The notes under the pieces: model-generated
Databases searched by the model: none
Seen by the model: the letters and a program-made list of their open reading frames with translations, nothing else
Told to the model about the DNA's origin: nothing
Part shown: positions 40,039-49,452 of the stretch, piece after piece
Position numbering within the stretch: the stretch's first letter is position 1
Layout of the letters: every line of letters starts with the position of its first letter
Assembly (NCBI GenBank): GCA_011754535.1
Contig: JAAQVN010000001.1
Coordinates: 1,488,001-1,552,000 of the forward strand
Source: Enterobacter asburiae
GTDB taxonomy: Bacteria > Pseudomonadota > Gammaproteobacteria > Enterobacterales > Enterobacteriaceae
Length of the DNA: 64,000 nt
Reading direction: 5' to 3'
Program-made: the position numbers and the translations under genes

Positions 40039-42216
40039 ATGGCTTTAACCGCGGCGCTGAAAGCGCAAATTGGCGCATGGTATAAGGCGCTACAGCAGCA
40101 GATCCCCGATTTTATCCCCCGAGCGCCGCAGCGGCAGATGATTGCCGACGTGGCAAAAACGCTCGCCGGGGACGACGGGCGACATCTGGCGATTGAAGCC
40201 CCGACCGGCGTCGGGAAAACCTTGTCATATCTGATTCCCGGCATCGCGATTGCGCGGGAAGAGGACAAAACGCTGGTGGTCAGCACCGCCAACGTGGCGC
40301 TGCAGGATCAGATCTTCAGCAAAGATTTGCCCCTGCTGCGCAAAATCATCCCCGATCTGCGGTTTACTGCCGCCTTTGGGCGCGGGCGCTACGTGTGCCC
40401 GCGTAACCTGGCGGCGCTTGCCAGCAGCGAGCCGAATCAACAGGATCTGCTCGCGTTTCTGGATGACGAGCTGACGCCAAACAATAAGGCGGAGCAGGAG
40501 CAGTGTGCAAAGCTGAAAACCGAGCTCGACGGCTATAAGTGGGACGGCCTGCGGGATCACACCAGCCTGGCGATTAGCGACGACTTATGGCGCAGGCTCA
40601 GCACCGATAAAGCAAGCTGCCTGAACCGCAACTGTCACTACTACCGCGAGTGCCCGTTCTTTGTCGCCCGGCGCGAGATCCAGGAGGCGGAGGTGGTCGT
40701 CGCCAACCATGCGCTGGTGATGGCGGCGCTCGAGAGTGAAGCGGTGCTGCCGGAACCCAAAAACCTGCTGCTGGTGCTCGACGAAGGTCACCATCTGCCG
40801 GACGTGGCGCGGGACGCGCTGGAAATGAGCGCTGAAATTACGGCACCCTGGTTCCGCCTGCAGCTCGATCTCTTCTGCAAGCTGGTGGCGACCTGCATGG
40901 AGCAGTTCCGCCCGAAAACCACGCCGCCGCTGGCGGTCCCGGAGCGGCTGAGCGAGCACTGTGAAGAGGTTTATAGCCTCATTTCGTCCCTGAACAACAT
41001 CCTGAACCTCTATCTTCCTGCCGCCCAGGAAGCCGAACACCGCTTTGCGATGGGGGAACTACCGGAAGAGGTGATGGAGATCTGCCAGCAGTTGGCGAAG
41101 CATCTGGAAAAGCTGCGCGGGCTGGCGGAGATGTTCTTAAACGATCTGAGCGAGAAAACCGGCTCGCACGACGTGGTGCGCCTGCACCGCATTCTGCTGC
41201 AGATGAACCGCGCGCTGGGGATGTTTGAGGCGCAGAGCAAGCTCTGGCGTCTGGCTTCGATGGCTCAGGCGTCGGGCGCGCCGGTCACCAAATGGGCCAC
41301 CCGTGAAGTGCGGGATGGGCAGGTCCACCTCTTTTTCCACTGCGTGGGCATTCGCGTGGCCGATCAGCTGGAAAAGCTGATCTGGCGCAGCGTGCCGCAC
41401 GTGGTTGTCACCTCCGCAACCCTGCGCTCCCTGAACAGCTTCTCCAGGCTGCAGGAGATGAGTGGCCTGAAGGAGAAAGCGGGGGACCGTTTTGTGGCGC
41501 TGGACTCGCCGTTTAACCACTGCGAGCAGGGCAAGCTGGTGATTCCGCGCATGAAATTCGAGCCGCTTATCGACAACGAAGAGCAGCACATTGCGGAGAT
41601 GGCGGCCTACTTCCGTGAACAGGTCGAGAGTAAAAAGTATCCCGGCATGCTGGTGCTGTTTGCCAGCGGGCGGGCGATGCAGCGCTTCCTCGAATACGTC
41701 ACCGATCTGCGTTTACTTCTGCTGGTGCAGGGCGATCAGCCGCGCTATCGGCTGGTGGAAACCCACCGCAAGCGTATTGATAACGGCGAGCGCAGCGTGC
41801 TGGTGGGGCTACAGTCGTTTGCCGAAGGTCTGGATCTGAAAGGGGACTACCTGACGCAGGTGCACATCCATAAAATTGCCTTTCCGCCCATCGACAGCCC
41901 GGTGGTGATCACAGAGGGGGAGTGGCTGAAGAGTCTTAACCGCTATCCGTTTGAGGTGCAGAGCCTGCCTGCGGCGTCGTTTAACCTGATTCAGCAGGTG
42001 GGGCGTCTTATTCGTAGCCACGGCTGCTGGGGCGAGGTGGTGATTTATGACAAGCGTCTGCTCACCAAAAACTACGGCCAGCGTTTGCTGAACGCGCTGC
42101 CTGTTTTCCCGATCGAACAGCCGGAGGTGCCGGAGGTAAAAAAACGCCCGGCAAAACTGGCCGCCGGGCGTGGTAAAAGCATCCGTGCTAAGAGGCGCGG
42201 TCCTACTGGTAAGTGA
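40039..42216 (+). CDS. dinG: ATP-dependent DNA helicase DinG
   Basis: 725-residue XPD-like 5'-3' helicase that resolves R-loops and stalled forks, SOS induced. Walker A is APTGVGKTLSYL. The 4Fe-4S cysteines are one in GRGRYVCPRNL and three in ASCLNRNCHYYRECPFF. The Walker B variant is LVLDEGHHLPD; motif VI region LIQQVGRLIRS. The last ~25 codons are basic and contain, on the other strand, the terminator of the fimbrial operon. The 3' end overlaps the convergent fimbrial gene by 14 bases. Confidence 0.96.
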   Translation: MALTAALKAQIGAWYKALQQQIPDFIPRAPQRQMIADVAKTLAGDDGRHLAIEAPTGVGKTLSYLIPGIAIAREEDKTLVVSTANVALQDQIFSKDLPLLRKIIPDLRFTAAFGRGRYVCPRNLAALASSEPNQQDLLAFLDDELTPNNKAEQEQCAKLKTELDGYKWDGLRDHTSLAISDDLWRRLSTDKASCLNRNCHYYRECPFFVARREIQEAEVVVANHALVMAALESEAVLPEPKNLLLVLDEGHHLPDVARDALEMSAEITAPWFRLQLDLFCKLVATCMEQFRPKTTPPLAVPERLSEHCEEVYSLISSLNNILNLYLPAAQEAEHRFAMGELPEEVMEICQQLAKHLEKLRGLAEMFLNDLSEKTGSHDVVRLHRILLQMNRALGMFEAQSKLWRLASMAQASGAPVTKWATREVRDGQVHLFFHCVGIRVADQLEKLIWRSVPHVVVTSATLRSLNSFSRLQEMSGLKEKAGDRFVALDSPFNHCEQGKLVIPRMKFEPLIDNEEQHIAEMAAYFREQVESKKYPGMLVLFASGRAMQRFLEYVTDLRLLLLVQGDQPRYRLVETHRKRIDNGERSVLVGLQSFAEGLDLKGDYLTQVHIHKIAFPPIDSPVVITEGEWLKSLNRYPFEVQSLPAASFNLIQQVGRLIRSHGCWGEVVIYDKRLLTKNYGQRLLNALPVFPIEQPEVPEVKKRPAKLAAGRGKSIRAKRRGPTGK
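42138..42170 (-). terminator. Fimbrial operon terminator inside the dinG 3' end
   Basis: On the - strand, CGCCCGGC and GCCGGGCG arms around a ten-base loop are followed by a run of seven T. It lies ~33 bases after the stop of the last fimbrial gene, within dinG codons. Confidence 0.8.
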
Positions 42217-42715
42217 ACGTCACCTGCACTACGCTGCTGAACGTGCCGGCCGTGACGGGTATGGCGGTGGCGTAATAGCGTGCGGACAACGGAAACGTGG
42301 CCGTGTGGTCACCTGGATTAATGACGGCGTTAAAGGCCGCCTGCGGGGCAATCAGGATTTTGTCCTGACGGTCTGCCAGCTCCAGCGCCAGCCCTTTTGC
42401 GCTGCCGATATTGGCGAACTTAGTCGGGTGCGCGCTGTCGGCCTGGCCGTAGAAATAGGCCGTGGCAAGGGCGAGCGTGGCCGGGCAATGTGACACTGAA
42501 AGGGAAAAATCTTTCCACTCGCCGGTATCGCCCACGTCTTTAAAATCGCCGGATACTGCCTGGCCTAAATCCACCGTCAGGTTGCGGCTGGCGCTGTCGA
42601 TGATGCAGGTATTGGCGTAAATGTTGCCCGTCATCTGGATCTGAATATCGTCGGCGTGCGCCTGGGCGATCAGCCCCAGCGCCAGAAGTGCGATTGTCTT
42701 TTTCATGTCGGTCAC
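42203..42715 (-). CDS. Minor fimbrial subunit
   Basis: 170 residues with a signal peptide (MKKTIALLALGLIAQAHA; Met4 at 42706 may be the real start). A type 1 pilin-like domain follows, with one conserved disulfide pair (ANTCIIDS, SVSHCPATL) and the C-terminal beta-zipper ending VQVTFTYQ. Last gene of the operon; the start overlaps the adhesin stop by four bases. Likely a tip or adaptor pilin. Confidence 0.85.
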   Translation of the reverse strand: MTDMKKTIALLALGLIAQAHADDIQIQMTGNIYANTCIIDSASRNLTVDLGQAVSGDFKDVGDTGEWKDFSLSVSHCPATLALATAYFYGQADSAHPTKFANIGSAKGLALELADRQDKILIAPQAAFNAVINPGDHTATFPLSARYYATAIPVTAGTFSSVVQVTFTYQ

Positions 42716-43701
42716 TTATAGGCAAGCGTGATGGTGGCAACGGTATTGGCCGGGCCGGGGGTGACCATGTCGCTGACCTGCTCGTAGCGCACCTCAAACG
42801 GTATGGTCAGCGTTTCGTTGGCGATGGCTTCGCTTCGGGTGTTAACGTAGGTATCAAAGGTGGCGATATTGTCGTCGAACAGCATTCTTACGCCGACGCC
42901 TGTTGCCGCGCCGGGCTGCTGTGTGAGTTTTAGCACCCCTTCAAACGCCGTTTCATAGCCGTTTGCGCTGGTAATTTTTACCTCAGGTTGTACGGTGCTG
43001 TTGCAGTTCACCGTAACGTCAAAGTTTTGTGCCGGGGAAGAGAGCATCCCCACGCTGACGAAATCGCTGACCGGGAAGTCCCCCAGATTGACCGTCAGGT
43101 TTTTCGGCAGGACGGAGCAGGTGACGTTCTGGAAATTGACGTTACCGGCGTAGGAGATAATGTTGGGACTTCCGATACCGTCATTGCCATACACACCAAT
43201 ACCAAACTTAGTTTGCGCCTGCTGCAGCGTACCGGACTGCACCGAATTGCTGGTTTTTACGAGCTGAAGGGTCACGTTGAAATCAAAGCTCATCATGCCG
43301 TCATTCGATACATAGCCAATCGGCGTACTGCGGGAGTCGCAGGCGGCCAGACCCCCACCCGTGATGCGCTGACCTTTGTCATTCATCAGCGCCACGCCTA
43401 CGCCGGGTACGCCCGAATCATAAACGCCAGTCAAGCCGGGAATTTCTGAACCACTTCCGTAGTAGCAGGAGATGATCTCCATGCCGCTCTCATAAGGGTG
43501 ATCGCATTTCCCCGCCACGTGGACCGTCTGTTCCGAACCCGGAATGGTGTCACCTACAGCCAGGGTAGTGGGAACCATAATCGAGGCGACGTTAATCATC
43601 TTCGGCATATCCGGCGTGGAACAGGTCGCCTTCGCATGTGGCATAAATAACGCGGCGGTTCCCAGAACCAGTAAGAAAAAGCATTGTTTAATCAGTTGCA
43701 T
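42712..43701 (-). CDS. Fimbrial tip adhesin
   Basis: 329 residues from MQLIKQCFF: signal peptide to about residue 27 (PHAKA), an N-terminal receptor-binding-like domain (~residues 28-170) and a C-terminal pilin domain (NFQNVTCSVLPKNLTVNLGDFPVSDF..., ending ATITLAYK). This two-domain plan is that of FimH-like adhesins. The in-frame ATG at 43773 is rejected because it overlaps the usher and precedes no signal peptide. The receptor cannot be told. Confidence 0.82.
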   Translation of the reverse strand: MQLIKQCFFLLVLGTAALFMPHAKATCSTPDMPKMINVASIMVPTTLAVGDTIPGSEQTVHVAGKCDHPYESGMEIISCYYGSGSEIPGLTGVYDSGVPGVGVALMNDKGQRITGGGLAACDSRSTPIGYVSNDGMMSFDFNVTLQLVKTSNSVQSGTLQQAQTKFGIGVYGNDGIGSPNIISYAGNVNFQNVTCSVLPKNLTVNLGDFPVSDFVSVGMLSSPAQNFDVTVNCNSTVQPEVKITSANGYETAFEGVLKLTQQPGAATGVGVRMLFDDNIATFDTYVNTRSEAIANETLTIPFEVRYEQVSDMVTPGPANTVATITLAYK

Positions 43702-43723
43702 AGTCGTTAGCCTGAACGGTGGA

Positions 43724-46267
43724 TCAGTGACACTGCGCGGCAGCGTTAATGATGCTGGTTTTCTCTTTCTCATCCGTTAGCGCATAGTCAGCGACGCAGT
43801 GCTCGCTCGCCTCCTGTCCCCAGGAAACGTTGAGATGCCCTTGCTGTGGCAGACCAGAGAGATAGGTCTGCCCGTCGTTACCGACAATAAACTCGCTGTC
43901 CTTATCGTCCGTGGTTACCGTTGCACCGAAGGGCAGCGGTTTACCGTTTTGTGTCAACGTCATAAGGACGCGGTTACCCACGCGGGTATTAAAGCTGGCG
44001 CGCACCACGGCCCCGCGGGTTGGGGTCACGATCTGCGCCGCGTGGGTGACGTCGGCGTTGTCCGGCAGCGTTTCGGTATCCAGCGCGATGGTGTTATGGC
44101 GATACGCGGTAACAAACGGCACGACGGTGTAGCCGCGGAAGTCGGTCTCAACGCCCGTCTGGTTAGTGATATGGGTTCCGTGTGTGCCCGGCGCTTTCAC
44201 CAGCGCGATGGTCTCACCGAGCGGCTGGCTCAGGGTTATCCCGTTAGCATGGGCAATGACGCCGCCCTGCAAACCGACGTTCACGGTCTGCTGATATTTG
44301 TCCTGACTGACCCCTGCGCTCACTTCACCATAGGTTGCTTTGTAGTCGGCATTGACGCTGGTGGAGTTACCGCTGCCGGTGCTGCTCAACCCTTCCTGAA
44401 TGTTCCAGTTAAGGTTGTCTTCCTTCAGCGCCGTGCCGTTCAGGCCGATGTTCTGCGTCGTGCCGTCTTTGGTGTTGTTCAGGTTGTAGGTGGCCCAGGT
44501 GTTATGCATCCAGTGGTCCAGCGGCACGGAGACGCTCAGCGAGAACTGATTGTCGTTCGTTACCTCATTACCGTCTTCATCGCTGTCGCTGGTGTTTTTA
44601 TTCATGCTGTAGCTGAGGCTGTAGCTCACGCCGTGCCAGCTGTTGTTATAGCTGACACTCATGGAGGTCATGTTCTGGCTCTGGCTCCAGTACGTTTCTT
44701 TCACCATGCTCAGGGTGACGGACCCCCAGCCTTCCGGCAGCGTCTGGTCGATGGTGGCTTCGGTTCGGGCGCGGCGCTGCTGCGGTGCAGACCAGTCGTC
44801 AGAGCGGGTATACGACTCCATGGTGTCTTCGAGGGTGTAAAACCCTTTGCTGTTGTAGCGGTAGCCGGCCAGCGAGAAGTTGGTGCCCGAGCGGGCGATA
44901 TCTTTGCTGTAGCGCACGCGCCACGACTGGCCTTTGCTGGCCTGCTGTTTTTTCAACAGGGCTTTGGCGCGGGTGACGTCAATGGAGAACGCCCCTAAAT
45001 CGCCCATGTTTTTCCCGACGCCAGCCGCCTGAGACTGATAATGGCTACTCTGCTGCACGCCACCGTAGGCGGTAAAGCCGTAGGGTAAACCGTAGATGGC
45101 GCTGCCCTGGGCAAACGGGGTCTTCTCCACGTCTTTGTCATAAGAACGATAGCGTCCGGCGGTCACGCTGTAGCGCAGGTTTTTTTCACGCTGCAATACC
45201 GGCACGGAGGCAAACGGCACGACGAAATGGCTTTCGCTGCCGTCGGTCTCTTTCACGGTGACCTGAAGGTCGCCGCTGCTGCCGGTGGGGTAGAGATCGT
45301 TAATTTCGAACGCGCCCGGTGCGACCGTGTTCTGATAAATGATGTATCCGTTCTGGCGTACCACCACCAGCGCGTTACTGTGGGCGGTGCCGCGAATAAT
45401 GGGGGCGTAGCCTTTTTCACTGTCTGGCAGCATGTCGTTGTCGGATTTCAGCTCCACGCCGGTGTAGGGGACGCTGTCAAACACGTCAGAAGGGGAGGAA
45501 CTCTGGCCGACGGTGAGGTCGCTTTTCATCGCCACAATATCGCGCTGCGCGTAGGTATAAACGGAGGTGAATTTCTGTTCCTCCTCCTTACCCGTGGTGC
45601 TGCGATTCCAGGTGGAATAGTTGCGAACGCGCCACGCGCCAATGTTCAAGCCAGGACGCAGGTTAACGTACTGGCTGCTGTTGTCCTGTTCACCCTGCTG
45701 GCGCGCATGGCTTTGGCTGGCATTGGCGCTGTAGTTAAGCAGGCCTGCGTTGATCCCTTCGTCAAATTCTTTTGGGTCAATGTAACCGCGAGGTACCTGA
45801 CCGAGCGCCGACTGGGGAATGCTCAGCAGCAGTTGCTGGTTACGAACGCGGAAAGTTGCGGATGCTGCAGGGATGGCGTGTAAATCGGCGCACTGGCCTT
45901 TGGCCATCAGCTGCGGATATTTTTTCGTTTTGATGCCGAGGCTTTTTAAATCGTCCAGGGTGAAGCAAGGTTGCAGCGTGCTGTTACCCTGAGCGTCTTT
46001 TTGCAGAGTGAAGGTGACATCGCGGGTATCAATTTTATTGTTATTGATAAATACCGCGACCTGATATTTACCCGGCGCCTGGCCAGGGCCTTTTTCATAG
46101 ACGGACAAATCGGTTTTCCCCTGCTGGGGATTATCAATATCCAGCAGGGCCGGGTTAAAATAATCATCAGCCATAACCTGCTGCGCAAAGATCGCCATTG
46201 CCAGGCCACAGAGAATGACCAGCAATGACGAAAATCGGCAGGTGAACGGCTTTTTATCGCTGTACAT
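43724..46267 (-). CDS. Fimbrial outer-membrane usher
   Basis: 847 residues, FimD/PapC family: signal peptide (VILCGLAMAIFAQQVMA), N-terminal chaperone-binding domain (YFNPALLDIDN), a 24-strand barrel with plug (LYPTGSSGDLQVTVKETDGS) and C-terminal domains ending in the usual Cys pair (EHCVADY...AAQCH). It exports and orders the pilins. It lies 24 bases after the chaperone gene, as in type 1-like operons. Confidence 0.93.
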   Translation of the reverse strand: MYSDKKPFTCRFSSLLVILCGLAMAIFAQQVMADDYFNPALLDIDNPQQGKTDLSVYEKGPGQAPGKYQVAVFINNNKIDTRDVTFTLQKDAQGNSTLQPCFTLDDLKSLGIKTKKYPQLMAKGQCADLHAIPAASATFRVRNQQLLLSIPQSALGQVPRGYIDPKEFDEGINAGLLNYSANASQSHARQQGEQDNSSQYVNLRPGLNIGAWRVRNYSTWNRSTTGKEEEQKFTSVYTYAQRDIVAMKSDLTVGQSSSPSDVFDSVPYTGVELKSDNDMLPDSEKGYAPIIRGTAHSNALVVVRQNGYIIYQNTVAPGAFEINDLYPTGSSGDLQVTVKETDGSESHFVVPFASVPVLQREKNLRYSVTAGRYRSYDKDVEKTPFAQGSAIYGLPYGFTAYGGVQQSSHYQSQAAGVGKNMGDLGAFSIDVTRAKALLKKQQASKGQSWRVRYSKDIARSGTNFSLAGYRYNSKGFYTLEDTMESYTRSDDWSAPQQRRARTEATIDQTLPEGWGSVTLSMVKETYWSQSQNMTSMSVSYNNSWHGVSYSLSYSMNKNTSDSDEDGNEVTNDNQFSLSVSVPLDHWMHNTWATYNLNNTKDGTTQNIGLNGTALKEDNLNWNIQEGLSSTGSGNSTSVNADYKATYGEVSAGVSQDKYQQTVNVGLQGGVIAHANGITLSQPLGETIALVKAPGTHGTHITNQTGVETDFRGYTVVPFVTAYRHNTIALDTETLPDNADVTHAAQIVTPTRGAVVRASFNTRVGNRVLMTLTQNGKPLPFGATVTTDDKDSEFIVGNDGQTYLSGLPQQGHLNVSWGQEASEHCVADYALTDEKEKTSIINAAAQCH

Positions 46268-46291
46268 GATTATTTTATTACCGGGGAAGTA

Positions 46292-46966
46292 TTAATGAAC
46301 GGATTTCGACCAGGTATGGCTGATGCTGCCGTAATCAGTAATAATGGAATACGTTAAGTTCGTGCCCCCGACATTGCCAGGTAAAGCAAAATGCGTTTCC
46401 GTTTTCGGGACGGCCCAGGTGGCTTTAGTGATTTTCTGACCATTTAGCGTAACGGTCTGGAAATTCATATAGAACGGCGTTGGGTTATTCACAACCAGAT
46501 CGTTACCTTCGCGGCGCCATTCAAGTTTATCGGCCACATCTTCTGGTCTGCCTTTTACCGCGGACGGGCGATAGAGCAATTTAATGCGGGTGTTAATGGC
46601 GATTTGCAGCGTGTTTACCCCCTCAATGTGCTTTGAGGAAGGGATCGCTTTAATGTTCAACCAGTACAGGGATTCCCTGTCTTCCGGTAAATTTCCGCCC
46701 GTACGCACCACGCGCAGAACGTTATCTTCTTTCGCATCCAGACGGAAAAGCGGCGGGGTGATCAGGAACGGGGCTTTGGCCAGGTTTTTACCGCCGGAAT
46801 CAACCCAGGACTGCACCAGATAATCCGTCGCATCTGGATTTGAAAGGCCAAGAGATGATTCCTTTTTATCTCCCTGATAGACCAGACGGGTGCCATTAAT
46901 AACGACACCTGCATGTGCAGTGGCGGCTACCAGTAAAAGAGTGCTCAGTAAATAACCGTGGCGCAT
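46292..46966 (-). CDS. Periplasmic fimbrial chaperone
   Basis: 224 residues, PapD/FimC family: signal peptide (LLSTLLLVAATAHA), the N-terminal strand GVVINGTRLVYQGDKKE, the central RVVRTGGNLPEDRESLYWLNIKAIP (in part) and the LQIAINTRIKLLYRP block. These include the Arg and Lys residues that anchor pilin C-termini. Second gene of the operon. Confidence 0.93.
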   Translation of the reverse strand: MRHGYLLSTLLLVAATAHAGVVINGTRLVYQGDKKESSLGLSNPDATDYLVQSWVDSGGKNLAKAPFLITPPLFRLDAKEDNVLRVVRTGGNLPEDRESLYWLNIKAIPSSKHIEGVNTLQIAINTRIKLLYRPSAVKGRPEDVADKLEWRREGNDLVVNNPTPFYMNFQTVTLNGQKITKATWAVPKTETHFALPGNVGGTNLTYSIITDYGSISHTWSKSVH

Positions 46967-47035
46967 AAAGATTTCTCAATAAATAGATGAGATATTAATG
47001 CTCGCAAAAGCATTAATATCTCAGGATTGATAAGA

Positions 47036-47572
47036 TCAGTTGTAAATAACGGTGAAGGTCGATACAGAGTTAGCAGGGCCTGCGGTAATCGCAGCGCCGG
47101 TTTGGATATAGCGTGCGCCGAACTCCAGATCGTTAACCGCCGTGCCGGAGGCTAATGGATATTGCTGAGACGGCGTATACAGGGTGACCGGCTGCTCTGA
47201 CGCGTCAACCAGCTGAATAGCGACACCTGTAGCTGCATCGGTATCTGGCGTTAAGGCCAGCGTGGCGTTGTTATTCGCATCCGGCGTACCGCCGAAGTTA
47301 ATCGCAGCGGAGGTGACCGTTTCCGGGCAGTTCGTTAACTGAATATCAAACTTCGTCAATGTGCTGGTAGAGCCTGCGCCGGTAAATACCGTTTTAGACA
47401 CTTTTCCCAGCTGAACATTTAATGGGTTACTCAACCCATTCACGACCTGACAAGCAGAATCGATAATTTCACCGGTGAAATTGATCTGACCTTCACCGTT
47501 TGTTGTCGCAAATGCGGATGCAGAACATCCTATCGTTGCGGCGATAATTAAACCTAAAGCAACCTTGTTCAT
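47036..47572 (-). CDS. Major fimbrial subunit
   Basis: 178 residues with a signal peptide (LIIAATIGCSASAFA), a donor strand (GEGQINFTGEIID), a Cys pair (SACQVV, LTNCPETV) and the C-terminal SVSTFTVIYN motif of type 1-like pilins. First gene of the operon, transcribed divergently from ybiB with a 256-base AT-rich upstream gap. No invertible promoter or recombinase was seen. Confidence 0.9.
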   Translation of the reverse strand: MNKVALGLIIAATIGCSASAFATTNGEGQINFTGEIIDSACQVVNGLSNPLNVQLGKVSKTVFTGAGSTSTLTKFDIQLTNCPETVTSAAINFGGTPDANNNATLALTPDTDAATGVAIQLVDASEQPVTLYTPSQQYPLASGTAVNDLEFGARYIQTGAAITAGPANSVSTFTVIYN

Positions 47573-47828
47573 AACAAATCCTGGTATGTTTCTGGTGATA
47601 GCGTTGCCTGGACGTTTTCACCGTTGACCCTTAATGACTTTCCGCTGGTTATTTAAACAAATATTGATGCGTTAAGAATCTTCTGCAGAAATCACAAATA
47701 ATTGAAATAATGCTTGAGTTTCATTTTTCGCCATAAAAACAGAACGTTGATTGTGTCGAAAAAAACTAACGTCCAGACGTTCAACGGGGCTATATTGTTA
47801 ACAAGATGATATTTTCAGGAGAGATGTC

Positions 47829-48791
47829 GTGGATTATCGCAAGATTATCAAAGAGGTAGGCCGGGGCAAAAACCACGCCCGCGATCTGGACCATGAGACC
47901 GCTCGCGCCCTGTATACCCGTATGCTCAATGGCGAGGTACCGGACCTGGAAATGGGCGGCATCCTGATTGCGCTACGTATTAAAGGCGAAGGCGAAGCGG
48001 AGATGCGCGGCTTCTACGAGGCGATGCAGGCGCAAACGCTGCGCTTAACGCCGCCGATGGCAAAACCGATGCCGATCGTAATCCCCAGCTATAACGGCGC
48101 GCGCAAGCAGGCAAACCTGACCCCGCTGCTGGCGATCTTATTACATAAGCTGGGGTTCCCGGTGGTGGTACACGGGGTCAGCGAAGATCCGACGCGCGTG
48201 CTGACGGAGACCATTTTCGGCATGCTGGGGATTGAACCCACGCGTCATGCGGGCCAGGCGCAGGCTAAGCTGGAGGGTCATGAACCGGTTTACATCCCCG
48301 TTGGTGCTCTGTGTCCGCCGCTGGAAAAGCAGCTTGATATGCGCTGGCGAATGGGCGTGCGTAACAGCGCGCATACCCTGGCGAAGCTGGCGACGCCGTT
48401 TGCTGAAGACGCCGCATTGCGCCTTTCCAGCGTCTCACACCCGGAATACGTGGGGCGTGTTGGGACATTTTTTGAGGAGATTGGCGGCAGGGCGCTGCTG
48501 ATGCACGGCACGGAAGGTGAAGTTTATGCCAATCCACTGCGCTGCCCTCAGCTGATGCTGATCGATTCTGCCGGTACGCGTGCGGTTCTGGAGCGTGGGG
48601 AAGAGAATACGGGAGTCATTCTCCCCGAGGCGAAAGATCCGCTCACCACCGCGCGCTGGATTGAACGGTGCCTTGCCGGAAATGTGCCTGTGCCGCATGC
48701 CATTAAGCTGCAGATGGCCTGCTGCCTGCTGGCTACCGGGGAAGCTGACACGGTCGAGGCCGGTCTGAAACGCGTTGAAGCGGCGTTTTAG
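47829..48791 (+). CDS. ybiB: YbiB, TrpD2-type nucleic-acid-binding protein
   Basis: 320 residues of the anthranilate phosphoribosyltransferase-like family. E. coli YbiB has the TrpD fold but binds nucleic acid and lacks known transferase activity. The family start MDYRKIIKEVGRGKNHARD fits a GTG at 47829 behind AGGAG. The MRWRMGVRNSAHTLAKLATP region (read in part) corresponds to the basic face. Confidence 0.93.
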   Translation: MDYRKIIKEVGRGKNHARDLDHETARALYTRMLNGEVPDLEMGGILIALRIKGEGEAEMRGFYEAMQAQTLRLTPPMAKPMPIVIPSYNGARKQANLTPLLAILLHKLGFPVVVHGVSEDPTRVLTETIFGMLGIEPTRHAGQAQAKLEGHEPVYIPVGALCPPLEKQLDMRWRMGVRNSAHTLAKLATPFAEDAALRLSSVSHPEYVGRVGTFFEEIGGRALLMHGTEGEVYANPLRCPQLMLIDSAGTRAVLERGEENTGVILPEAKDPLTTARWIERCLAGNVPVPHAIKLQMACCLLATGEADTVEAGLKRVEAAF

Positions 48792-48799
48792 GCAAAAAA

Positions 48800-48826
48800 A
48801 AGCCCGTCCAGTGGCGGACGGGCAAA
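48800..48826 (-). terminator. Terminator of ybiJ
   Basis: GCCCGTCC arms around a short loop with a run of eight T on the - strand, between convergent ybiB and ybiJ. Confidence 0.8.
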
Positions 48827-48905
48827 CAAGGGTAACAACAGGGTCAATGAGGGTTGGAGCAGCTCACCAGAGGGTTTGGCGAGGGTACAGCATTCATTCA
48901 GGCGA

Positions 48906-49166
48906 TTATTTGTAGATAACCGCAGTACCGCTCAGTTTGTTATTGGTGTTAGCGGAGGTGATGGTATATCCGCTTGCACCGGCAGCCGCCGCTTTCTCAG
49001 CCAGCTTGGCTTCCAGACCGTCCAGCGTGGTTGCGCCTTCTGCACTCACCACACCGATTTTATTCATGCTCTGAGCCTGAGTGGATGAAACTGGCTCTAC
49101 GGCGAATGCGCCAAAAGACAGAGCGGACAGGGCAACAGCAGCTACAGCATATTTAATGGTTTTCAT
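48906..49166 (-). CDS. ybiJ: YbiJ, DUF1471 (YhcN/BhsA family) periplasmic protein
   Basis: 86 residues: signal peptide (MKTIKYAVAAVALSALSFGAFA), then the DUF1471 domain with LDGLEAKLAEKAAAAGASGY and the C-terminal LSGTAVIYK. Family members are small stress- and biofilm-linked periplasmic proteins. A paralogue, mcbA, lies ~700 bases to the right on the same strand. The upstream gap (49167-49452) has two GCGCTTTACA repeats at about 49326 and 49352. Confidence 0.93.
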   Translation of the reverse strand: MKTIKYAVAAVALSALSFGAFAVEPVSSTQAQSMNKIGVVSAEGATTLDGLEAKLAEKAAAAGASGYTITSANTNNKLSGTAVIYK

Positions 49167-49452
49167 AATTAATCTCTCGCAGGTGTTTTCTGTTAAGGGG
49201 ACGATGTTCCGTCGATGTGATAAGTATCACGTTTTTTTCGGTGAGATAAAATCGAAGAGAATTGACGTGGTCAATCAAAAAAATTGAATGACAAATAACT
49301 TATTGATTATTAATTAAATCAAAGTTGCGCTTTACACTTCTTGTTGGTGCGCTTTACAGAAGAGAGGTGAAGGGCACATTTTGCTACGCGGTTCGCTAAA
49401 TTTCGTGAGCGTAAAGGTAAGTTCCCTCGCGGTTAACTTAGGTAAAGGAAAG

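Noticed and set aside
43799..44998. 399-codon open frame opposite the usher gene
   Set aside because: Antisense shadow without ribosome site or known fold; the usher reading is strong.
47573..47828. Phase-variable (fimS-like) invertible promoter before the fimbrial operon
   Set aside because: No inverted repeat pair or recombinase gene was found in this gap.
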